A stretch of DNA of 57,085 nt. Origin: Spirochaetota bacterium (GTDB taxonomy: Bacteria; Spirochaetota; Spirochaetia; Treponematales; Rectinemataceae). Positions 22,340 to 29,348 of this stretch are shown here, one piece after another. The DNA lies in assembly GCA_026398595.1 (NCBI GenBank), contig JAPLSO010000056.1, forward strand, positions 1 through 57,085, given 5' to 3'. The position numbers and the translations under genes are program-made. The notes beneath the pieces are model-generated. The model made no database searches and was not told where the DNA came from. It saw only the letters and a list, made by a program, of their open reading frames with translations. Each line of letters begins with the position of its first letter. Position 1 is the first letter of the stretch.

Positions 22340-23167
22340 TTACTGCCACAAGTAGAAGGAGTGCAGACGATAGACGTAGAGGATTCCACCGGCCGTTACG
22401 GCGAGAAGAGAAACGAGGCTTACCGCCGGGGATAGGTCCCTTCCCAGGAAGAAAGCCCCGATTGAAACGGACGCCATACCCACGGCAATAGGATAATAAG
22501 CCTTGTCGCCCCGCATTCTGATGGCTATCAGGTAGTCGGCTATCGTGATCAGGATGGTAGCCATCGTGAATCCGGTTATGAGACTGCCGTATCCCGTCTT
22601 GAACATGAGATTCCATGTCCAGATTCCCGAATTCACGGGAAGCGCCAGGGAGAGGAAGGCACTCGTCGCCGCGGCTACCGCGACGATGGCGAACTGCCGC
22701 TCGCTGCGCATGCCCGCCGCGTAGAGCCCCGAGATGAAAAGACAAATGTAGCCGAATATCTTGATGCCCATGTAGAGTTTATCGAAGGCACCAAGGACGG
22801 TGTCCGCCTCCCCGTTGAGGGCGAGGAGAAAATGCAGAAGACGCAAGGGCTCGAAAGAGAGGGTGGAAAGCCAAAAGGAGAAGTAGAAGATCTCGGCCGA
22901 AACCGTTTTCTGGAAGGAGCGCAGGATGGAGCCGCCGGTGACAACGGCAAAGGCGGCCAGGACAAGGCTGTCGAACGCCGAGAGCAGATGGGAGGGCAGG
23001 TGAAGCCCGAAGAGTCTGTGGACCTTGTAGATGTCATGCTCGATGAGGAAAACCGCGGGGTTCCTGGACAGGAGGAGGGCCAGGAGGCAGGCTGTGCCTA
23101 AAAGAAGTTGGCTGAGGGAAATCCCGAACAGAGCCCAATAGGCTCGCCGCCGCGTTTTCAGGGTCAC
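22340..23167 (-). CDS. unknown multi-pass membrane protein
   Basis: 275 residues with about eight hydrophobic helices, including WALFGISLSQLLLGTACLLA, IKIFGYICLFISGLYAAGM and AVSLVSLLAVTAGGILYVY. The loops are short, and the internal SFEPLRLLHFLLALNGE is the most distinctive part. I do not recognise the family. GTG 23167 (VTLKTRRRAYW, a positively charged start before TM1) follows a TATTCT box by six bases and fits the leaderless pattern. A longer version from GTG 23221 with GGAGAAAG in front would add 18 residues. It is divergent from proS and convergent with the polyprenol-kinase-like gene. Confidence 0.65.
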   Translation of the reverse strand: MTLKTRRRAYWALFGISLSQLLLGTACLLALLLSRNPAVFLIEHDIYKVHRLFGLHLPSHLLSAFDSLVLAAFAVVTGGSILRSFQKTVSAEIFYFSFWLSTLSFEPLRLLHFLLALNGEADTVLGAFDKLYMGIKIFGYICLFISGLYAAGMRSERQFAIVAVAAATSAFLSLALPVNSGIWTWNLMFKTGYGSLITGFTMATILITIADYLIAIRMRGDKAYYPIAVGMASVSIGAFFLGRDLSPAVSLVSLLAVTAGGILYVYRLHSFYLWQ

Positions 23168-23173
23168 GCTGAC

Positions 23174-23179
23174 AGAATA
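23174..23179 (-). promoter_or_regulatory. -10 box TATTCT before GTG 23167
   Basis: The minus strand reads TATTCT-GTCAGC-GTG. If used, the message is leaderless with a GTG start. The alternative upstream GTG at 23221 has a Shine-Dalgarno-like GGAG and would place this box inside the coding region, so the assignment is uncertain. Confidence 0.4.
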
Positions 23180-23291
23180 TCGCGAAGCGGCTTGGGGGAA
23201 AAGGTCACCGGCAGCCGCCACCTTTCTCCGATTGATAGAAATCCTCTTTTCTTATATAGTCAAATATTCTCGATACATATTGAGGTAGGAC

Positions 23292-24749
23292 ATGGCCGAA
23301 AAAATCACTCCCCGCGAGACCGACTACTCACAGTGGTATATCGACATCGTGCTCAACGCGAAGCTCGCCGATTACTCGCCGGTCAAGGGATGCATGGTCA
23401 TACGGCCCAGGGGCTACGCCATCTGGGAGCGGATCCGTGACGAGTTAGACAGGCGCTTCAAGGAGACAGGACACCAGAACGCCTACTTCCCCCTCCTTAT
23501 CCCAATGAGCTTCCTCAAGAAGGAGGCTGAGCACGTCGAGGGCTTCGCCCCCGAACTGGCCATCGTCACCCACGGGGGCGGAGAGGAACTGGAAGAGCCC
23601 TACTGCATCCGACCCACGAGCGAGACCATCATCTGGTCCAAGTACAAGGAATGGATACAGTCCTGGCGCGACCTCCCCCTCCTCATCAACCAGTTGGCGA
23701 ACGTCCTCAGTTGGGAAAAGCGCACGCGACTCTTCCTCCGCACCTCCGAATTCCTCTGGCAGGAGGGCCATACCGCCCACGAGACGGAACAGGAGGCGGT
23801 CGAGGAGACCCTGCGCATGCTCGAGGTCTACCGCGATGTCGTCGAGCGCTACCTCTGCATCCCCGTCCTGACGGGGATGAAGAGCGAGACCGAAAAATTC
23901 GCCGGTGCCATCCGCACCTATACGATCGAAGCCATGATGCAGGACAAAAAAGCTCTCCAAGCGGGAACGAGCCATTTCCTGGGACAGAATTTCGCCAAGG
24001 CCTTCGACGTCAAGTTTCAGACCAGGGAGGGCAGCCTCGACTATGTCTGGGCGACGAGCTGGGGTATGTCGACGCGGCTCGTCGGCGCCGTCATCATGAC
24101 CCATTCGGACGACAAGGGGCTCGTTCTTCCCCCCACCATCGCCCCCGAGGAAGTAGTCATCGTCCCCATCTACAAGAACGATTCCAAGGCTGCCGTCCTC
24201 GCCTATGCTGGAAAGATCGAGGCTGGACTCAAGGCCGCAGGCATCCGTACGGTCCTCGACGCTGACGATTCCTCCAGTCCCGGCTGGAAGTTCGCCGAGT
24301 GGGAGATGCGGGGAATCCCTTTGCGGATCGAGATCGGTCCCCGCGACATGCAGGCCGACAAGCTCGTCATGGTGCGGAGGGATTCAGGGGAAAAGAAGTT
24401 CGTCATGGCGGCCAACGCCGTTGCCGAAGCCAGGAATCTGCTCGACGCGATCCAGAAAGCCCTCTACGAGAAGGCCAGGAATTTCAGGGAGGCGAATACT
24501 GTCAAACTGAAGGATCTCAAGGCCCTTCTCGATTTCTTCGGCGACGAGGGCAAGGGAACGGCTGACGCCAGGGGAGGTTTCGCGGAAGCCCTCTGGTGCG
24601 GTTCGGCCGTCTGCGAGACCGACCTCAAGACCAGGACGAAGGCCACCCTGCGCTGTCTGCCTCTCGACCGGCAGGAAGGAATCGAAGGCGTATGCGCGCT
24701 CTGCGGCGCTCCCGCCAAATATCGAGCTGTCTTCGCGAGAAACTACTGA
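23292..24749 (+). CDS. proS: prolyl-tRNA synthetase, eukaryotic/archaeal type
   Basis: 485 residues. Class II motifs are present: motif 1 around [31 protein letters not shown], motif 2 [19 protein letters not shown] and motif 3 region [16 protein letters not shown]. There is an anticodon-binding domain (about 285-395) and a C-terminal zinc-type domain ([18 protein letters not shown]) ending in Tyr, which is diagnostic of the short eukaryote/archaea-like ProRS. This type lacks the INS editing domain of E. coli-type ProRS, which would explain the separate ybaK in the window. ATG 23292 follows TGAGGTAGGAC. The stop overlaps the convergent cyclase pseudogene by seven bases. Confidence 0.95.
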   Translation: MAEKITPRETDYSQWYIDIVLNAKLADYSPVKGCMVIRPRGYAIWERIRDELDRRFKETGHQNAYFPLLIPMSFLKKEAEHVEGFAPELAIVTHGGGEELEEPYCIRPTSETIIWSKYKEWIQSWRDLPLLINQLANVLSWEKRTRLFLRTSEFLWQEGHTAHETEQEAVEETLRMLEVYRDVVERYLCIPVLTGMKSETEKFAGAIRTYTIEAMMQDKKALQAGTSHFLGQNFAKAFDVKFQTREGSLDYVWATSWGMSTRLVGAVIMTHSDDKGLVLPPTIAPEEVVIVPIYKNDSKAAVLAYAGKIEAGLKAAGIRTVLDADDSSSPGWKFAEWEMRGIPLRIEIGPRDMQADKLVMVRRDSGEKKFVMAANAVAEARNLLDAIQKALYEKARNFREANTVKLKDLKALLDFFGDEGKGTADARGGFAEALWCGSAVCETDLKTRTKATLRCLPLDRQEGIEGVCALCGAPAKYRAVFARNY

Positions 24750-26297
24750 TACACCTGCGGGGGAGGCGGGACAAACGGTCCGGCGCAAACCTTATTCCTG
24801 CCTTCGCGCTTGGCACGGTAAAGTGCCCTATCCGCCTCGGTGAGAAGACGCTCGAGGGATAGAGTCCCATCAATTCGGGTCGAAGCCACTACCCCGATGC
24901 TGATGGTTACGGAAAGCCGTTCCTCTCCGGTTTTGATGTCCAGCGTCTCGATACTATGCCGGATATCCTCGGCCACGATGAGAGTTTTACCCTCGTCGGC
25001 CGAGATGAGGACGATCGAGAATTCCTCGCCGCCGTAACGGCCGACGATATCCGAGACCCTAACCCTTTTCCTGAGCACCTTTCCCACTTCGATCAAGACA
25101 GCGTCGCCCGCTATATGGCCATGATTGTCATTGAGGTCCTTGAAATTGTCCAGGTCGAGCATGAGGAAGGCCAGGGAACCCCCGTACCGCTTGACCCGCG
25201 AAATCCTCCTTCTCGGCATCGTCGAAGAAACGCCTCCGGTTGAACACCTTGGTCAAGGTATCGTAGTTGGCGAGCTTGTACAGTCGCCTGAACACTTTTC
25301 TCACCGCAGTGACATCCTTGAACATGAAGATCTTGCCGACTGCCTTCCCCTTGTCTTCGAGCTTCTCCGACTTGACATCGAAATAGCGCTTCTTTCCGCC
25401 TACGGCGCTTTTCAGAATGAAGCGTCGCCGGCTTCCCGCGCAGGCAGCCAGCGTTGCCCCCTCCTCGAATTTGTAGAGATTCGAGCCGATGCAGTCGGGA
25501 TTCAGCCAGGTAAAGAGCTTCGCGCCGATCTTATTGTAGTCCGATATCCTGTCTTTGAGGTCGACGACAAGAATGCCCTCGCTTATCCCCGAGAATACGA
25601 CATCCTTGACGAGATCGTCTGTCCGGAGGAAATCGTTCCTGAAGATGGTCAGCGCTGCGAGGATCGAGGCGATGAGGAAGCCAAAAGGCGTCAAGTCTAT
25701 ATTGTATGGCGAATAGCCGAGGAGATAGGGAATCTGAAGCACGACAACGCATAAGGAGCCGATGAGAAGCTTAAGCGAAGAGCTCGTTCTGGCTCGGTTC
25801 GACCTGCGCCATTGGAGGAAGTAGAGGATGATGGTGGCGAGGATGAGAAGGTCCGAATAGGTGATGAAGACATAGTACCAAGGCCCCTTCGAAAGCTGGG
25901 CGATGAGGCTGCCGTCCACCGAAATGAAGGAAACCTTGCTGTAATGAAAGTGCAGGTAGTCATTGGTCGAACTGAAGAAGAGCGTGACGAGCGAGAAAAA
26001 CAGGGTGGAGATGTAGAGAAGCCCGCTCGGCTCCCTCTTCGAAAAGGATTTATAGGCGAAGAGAAACCAGAAGACAGAAACGAAGGGCAGGCCGAAGTAC
26101 TCGAACTTGAGCCAGAACAGGATCTCCCCGAGACTCGAGGAACCGAGTTCGAAGGCATAGCCCAAGGTATAGATGAAGATCGATGCGCAGCCAAGGGCGA
26201 AAAGTGTCGAAAGCTGATTCCGCCGTCATATGAACAAAACCGTGAACACAAGGTAGACCAGGGCTGAAGCGAAGAGAAGGAGGCGGAGGACGATCAT
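24743..26297 (-). pseudogene. 7TM-PAS-GGDEF diguanylate cyclase with two lesions
   Basis: Starting at ATG 26297, which overlaps the upstream stop (ATGA), the frame encodes a helix (MIVLRLLLFASALVYL...) and then meets TGA at 26226-26228, codon 24. It continues in the same frame as RRNQLSTLFALG, where this 7TM histidine-kinase-type sensor would normally have a residue such as Trp. After seven helices (to about residue 230) and a PAS region comes the GGDEF start YDTLTKVFNRRRFFDDAEKE. Near 25205 an extra G in GGAGGATTT shifts the frame; the other frame resumes with ISRVKRYGG and runs to the stop at 24743. The motif is GGEEF in GRYGGEEFSIVL. Without the lesions it would be a normal membrane cyclase of about 518 codons. 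Confidence 0.85.
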
Positions 26298-26644
26298 CGC
26301 GTTGAGCCCACCGCGTCGGAGGAAGAATTCCAGAGAACTTCAATGTAGGAGACGAGGGGATCCTGCGATGAGGAACCGCCCCGGGCGATTTCCGTACCTC
26401 TCGACGGGCCGTCCCATGCCTCTATCATGGGCTTGGCGGGAAACAAGGAAGACCAGCCCATACCGGCGGCCAGACAGAGAATGGCGAAGCTCGTGCCGAT
26501 GGCCAGGGCGAAGTGAGCACGATGCCTGCGTATCTTTTCACGTTGGAAGACAGCGTCGAAATCGGGAAATGCCGAGCCCGATCGAAGGGCCATATCCTTC
26601 AGGAGTTCACCGACGGAGGAGGATGTCTCATGTCGTTCAGCCAT
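26294..26644 (-). CDS. probable anti-sigma factor, single-pass
   Basis: 116 residues. The cytoplasmic N-terminus (1-45, acidic then basic) is followed by one membrane helix (FALAIGTSFAILCLAAGMGW, about 45-65) and a short outside tail. I see no zinc-binding HxxxCxxC anti-sigma motif, so it is assigned by position. It overlaps the ECF sigma stop by eight bases and the cyclase start by four, as regulators of this kind usually do. CnrY-type anti-sigma factors are similarly short and single-pass, which supports but does not prove the role. Confidence 0.6.
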   Translation of the reverse strand: MAERHETSSSVGELLKDMALRSGSAFPDFDAVFQREKIRRHRAHFALAIGTSFAILCLAAGMGWSSLFPAKPMIEAWDGPSRGTEIARGGSSSQDPLVSYIEVLWNSSSDAVGSTR

Positions 26645-27284
26645 AACCTTTATCCCTCATTATCGAAGCGAGGCGCGCCCTCGCCCTGAAAAGCCTGGAT
26701 TTGACCGTGCCTTCCGGAAGGCCGAAGGTCAAACCCAGTTCCGCCAATCCAACCCCCTCGGCCTCGTGGAGATAGACAAGGACCCTGTCCTCTGGGGTGA
26801 GGCTCCGCATGGCCTCGGCCAGGTGGGTCTCCAGATCGTGCTTCAGGACCTCGCGTTCGGGCGCCGCGCGAATGTCCGGAAATTCGGGCGCCGCTTCCCC
26901 GTCCAGGGAGATCATACCCCTGTTCCGCCGCGCGCGGCGCCTGACCGCGTCGGCGACGGAAGTCCTGCACAGGGCATAGAGGAAGGTGCCGAAGGAACTG
27001 CGGCGCTTCCAGCCTTTGATGGCCTTGTGCAGGCGGATGAGGGCATCCTGGGAAGCCTCGTCAGCCAGGTCGGCGTCGTACCCCGACATGGCCGCGCAGA
27101 AGCCGCGTATTCTGTCCCACCATCTCCAGGCGAGGCGCTCGAAAGCACCTCTGTCCCCAGCCCCGGCCTCCTCGGCCAAGACCTCGTCCAAAGTCTCGCC
27201 GGTCTTTGCCGCCAGCGAGGAAGCAAGAGGATCTGTATCATGTTCCCGCGATCCGGCGGTCCAGCCGGTTTTATGCGATCCCAT
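26637..27284 (-). CDS. ECF-type RNA polymerase sigma factor
   Basis: 215 residues. Sigma region 2 is seen as AFERLAWRWWDRIRGFC, DEASQDALIRLHKAIKGW and SFGTFLYALCRTSVADAVRRR (about 55-130). Region 4 is LTPEDRVLVYLHEAEGVGLAELGLTFGLPEGTVKSRLFRARARL (about 165-205), with the helix-turn-helix that reads -35 elements. ATG 27284 has GGAGA a few bases upstream; the longer frame would enter the terminator. Its stop overlaps the next gene. Upstream lies the Spy/CnrX-like sensor gene, so the set resembles cnrYXH-type envelope or metal-stress regulation. Confidence 0.88.
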   Translation of the reverse strand: MGSHKTGWTAGSREHDTDPLASSLAAKTGETLDEVLAEEAGAGDRGAFERLAWRWWDRIRGFCAAMSGYDADLADEASQDALIRLHKAIKGWKRRSSFGTFLYALCRTSVADAVRRRARRNRGMISLDGEAAPEFPDIRAAPEREVLKHDLETHLAEAMRSLTPEDRVLVYLHEAEGVGLAELGLTFGLPEGTVKSRLFRARARLASIMRDKGYG

Positions 27285-27336
27285 CAGCGTCTCCAGCGTT
27301 CGTACGGACCTATAGTACCCCAATTCCGCGCCAAAC

Positions 27337-27378
27337 AAAAGCGGAGAGGCGGTGCTTATGCGCCGCCTCTCCGCTTTT
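27337..27378 (-). terminator. terminator between sensor and sigma genes
   Basis: A perfect 16-bp inverted repeat AAAAGCGGAGAGGCGG / CCGCCTCTCCGCTTTT with a 10-base loop. On the minus strand the 3' arm ends in CTTTTGTTTGG, and the hairpin starts about 25 bases after the sensor stop. A-rich and T-rich ends make it usable in both directions. The sigma gene just beyond therefore probably has its own promoter (TACTAT near 27330 on the minus strand). Confidence 0.8.
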
Positions 27379-27403
27379 GAACCTAGACCACGACGCCTTA
27401 CTA

Positions 27404-27940
27404 TCAGAGGCAGTTCCTCAGGAGGAGGAGAGCCTTCGTCCATCGCTCGGCTTCCTTCTGGTTGAGTCCCTTTCTGCTGAAGGACTCCTTCAGCCGGCCC
27501 GCGCTTTCGGCCATCCTGGCTTCTCTCACGATGAGGAGTACCGTCTTCCAGCGCTTCTCACCGAAGATGGACTTCACCTGGATCTGGCGATCTATCTGCA
27601 CCATCCGTATGGTTTTTTCGGCCTCGAGGCTTTTGTCAACCTCGGCTTCTATGGCTGCCTTGTCGGGTTCGGCTTCGAGGAGGAGCCTGGCGATATTGGC
27701 CTGCTGGACGCGGATATCGGCCCTGGCCTTGGAAAGGGCAGGCTCGTCCTTGGCGACGAGTTCGGAGATTTGTGTCAACTCCTCGTCCGTAATTTTCAGC
27801 TCGCGCAGCCAGCCCCTGACGGTTTCCTTGCCCTCTGGCTTGGCCATCGGCTGAGCTGAGGCGGCGGCGCCGCCTGCAAAGAGCAGGACGATGCCCGCGA
27901 GAAGAACAAGTCCATACCTGAATGTCGATTTCTTCATCAA
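27404..27940 (-). CDS. periplasmic Spy/CnrX-like stress or metal sensor
   Basis: 178 residues with a signal peptide (GLVLLAGIVLLFAGGAAASAQ, about 10-30). The mature part is almost all alpha-helical and charged (ITDEELTQISELVAKDEP, IRVQQANIARLLLEAEPDKAAIEAEVDK, FGEKRWKTVLLIVREARM). This is the pattern of the periplasmic heavy-metal sensor / Spy-CpxP family, in which a helical hairpin senses metal or misfolded protein. No metal-binding His or Cys cluster stands out; the only Cys is near the end (LLRNCL). It precedes the ECF sigma and anti-sigma genes, separated by a strong terminator. Confidence 0.65.
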   Translation of the reverse strand: MMKKSTFRYGLVLLAGIVLLFAGGAAASAQPMAKPEGKETVRGWLRELKITDEELTQISELVAKDEPALSKARADIRVQQANIARLLLEAEPDKAAIEAEVDKSLEAEKTIRMVQIDRQIQVKSIFGEKRWKTVLLIVREARMAESAGRLKESFSRKGLNQKEAERWTKALLLLRNCL

Positions 27941-28027
27941 TAGCCTCCGAATCTTTCGATCGTTCGAATATTAGTCGTCTCTTAGGCCCTTCGGGTTCCC
28001 TTGAAAAAGCGCGGCCTGCGCACAATC

Positions 28028-28057
28028 TTGCCCAAACCAGGCCTGGGAAAGTAGTAT
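28028..28057 (+). promoter_or_regulatory. promoter of the ThrE pair
   Basis: TTGCCC (28028-28033), an 18-base spacer, TAGTAT (28052-28057), then GGGGGT and ATG 28064. The box-to-start distance is six bases. The G-run might act as a weak ribosome site, but the transcription start would fall inside it. Confidence 0.5.
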
Positions 28058-28063
28058 GGGGGT

Positions 28064-28837
28064 ATGAAACCAGAGGACCTTCTCCTCTTCGCCGCCGATT
28101 CGGCCCGTCTCATGCTCGAGAGCGGGGGCGAGACCTACAGGGCCGAGGAAGTAGCCATGGGAATCATCTCGAGCCAGGGGGGGACCGAGGCGGAATGCTT
28201 CGCGACGAGCACGGGGCTCATGCTCTCCTTCATGGCCGAGGATGGGCTGGTCCATTCGATAGTCCGGCGGGTCAAGCGCCGGGGCATGAATCTCGAACGG
28301 GTATCGCGGATAGATACGATGCTGCGGGATCTCCTCGCTGACAGGATAGACATGATCGAGGCGGGACAGCGGCTCGACGCCGCTGAACGCATAGTTGAGC
28401 GCCCGGCGCCCGTGAAGATCCTGGCGAGCGCGGCCGGAGCCGGATTCTTCACCTTGCTTTTCGGGGGCAACATTCTGGACGCGGTCGCCGCCGCGGTGAT
28501 TGGATCAGCCGTCGCCTGCCTAATCCTGGCGCTGAGCCATCTCAAGCTGCCGGATTTCGTCGTGACCTTGGCTGGCGGTGCCCTCGCGGCTGGCGCTGCC
28601 TCTTGCCTCAGGGCGGTCGGCCTCGTCATCCACGTGGACACGACGACCATCGGCATCATCATGCTCATGGTGCCCGGCGTCGCCATCACCAACGCCATCC
28701 GCGACATCATCGCCGGGGACCTCGTCGCCGGCATAGCCCGGGCAGCCGACGCCTTCCTCACGGCTGCGGCCATCTCGGCCGGGGCAGGCGGGTCACTCGC
28801 CCTCCTCAAGCTCCTCCATCTGGCCGGCGCCTTGTGA
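28064..28837 (+). CDS. threonine/serine exporter, ThrE N-terminal half (DUF1212/YjjP)
   Basis: 257 residues. The soluble N-terminal half opens with LLLFAADSARLMLESGGETYRAEEV, the YjjP/ThrE hallmark, and continues with ECFATSTGLMLSFMAEDG (about 45-65). Five hydrophobic helices follow from about residue 120 (ILASAAGAGFFTLLFGGNIL through LTAAAISAGAGGSLALLKLL). The family exports threonine, serine or, for YjjPB, succinate; the substrate here is unknown. Its TGA overlaps the GTG of the second half (GTGA 28834-28837), so the two are coupled and should assemble together. Confidence 0.88.
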   Translation: MKPEDLLLFAADSARLMLESGGETYRAEEVAMGIISSQGGTEAECFATSTGLMLSFMAEDGLVHSIVRRVKRRGMNLERVSRIDTMLRDLLADRIDMIEAGQRLDAAERIVERPAPVKILASAAGAGFFTLLFGGNILDAVAAAVIGSAVACLILALSHLKLPDFVVTLAGGALAAGAASCLRAVGLVIHVDTTTIGIIMLMVPGVAITNAIRDIIAGDLVAGIARAADAFLTAAAISAGAGGSLALLKLLHLAGAL

Positions 28838-29313
28838 CAACTTCATACTTCAGTTCCGTCATCAACGCGATCAAAGGGCCCTTCTACGCAGCGGCCGCGA
28901 CCTCGGCCTTCTCCGTCCTCTTCGGTCTCCTTTCGACGGATATCGTCCTCGCCGCGGGAGGTGCAGCCGTTGGACAGGCGGTGCTCGAGCTGATTCCGCC
29001 CCTCAAATCCCCGGCCTTCGCCTCATTTTTCGCCGCCTTGGCCGCCGGTTTCTATAGTGAATTCGCGGCCTGGTTCCGCAAGCGGCCCGCCACGGTCTAC
29101 ATGATCGCGAGCATCATCCCTCTCGTCCCCGGAGGGGGAATGTACTACTCGATGTTGACTTCGCTGGAGGGTGATCCGGCCACATCGGTGCAGATCGTCC
29201 TCTCCACCCTCATGACGGCTTTCGCCTTGGCAGCTGGCCTTGCGATAGCCAACGCCCTAGGCAGGCTGGCCTTTGAAAGGTCCCGCTTTCCCCGGCCTAA
29301 AGCCAAGACTTGA
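28834..29313 (+). CDS. threonine/serine exporter, ThrE C-terminal half (YjjB)
   Basis: 159 residues, four to five helices, starting at GTG 28834. The segment RKRPATVYMIASIIPLVPGGGMYYSM (about 88-112) is the conserved YjjB/ThrE_2 signature. In actinobacteria both halves are fused into a single ThrE; here they are separate overlapping genes. An in-frame upstream extension exists but would overlap the partner gene by more than 200 bases and is not credible. Confidence 0.88.
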   Translation: MTTSYFSSVINAIKGPFYAAAATSAFSVLFGLLSTDIVLAAGGAAVGQAVLELIPPLKSPAFASFFAALAAGFYSEFAAWFRKRPATVYMIASIIPLVPGGGMYYSMLTSLEGDPATSVQIVLSTLMTAFALAAGLAIANALGRLAFERSRFPRPKAKT

Positions 29314-29348
29314 TTGGGTCTTTCCCGACCCGCAAAAAGGAGCAGACT

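Noticed and set aside
25200..25210. Programmed frameshift in the cyclase gene
   Set aside because: There is no slippery heptamer or downstream structure, and an upstream in-frame TGA already blocks the gene. One extra G is a simpler explanation.
26226..26228. TGA read as tryptophan (genetic-code change)
   Set aside because: Many intact genes here (nagB, galU, proS, the SDR) end in TGA with proper family length, so TGA is a stop in this genome. A point lesion or read error explains the site.
28834..29313. ThrE halves as a broken single gene
   Set aside because: The GTGA overlap and the intact ends of both parts match the natural two-gene YjjP/YjjB arrangement.
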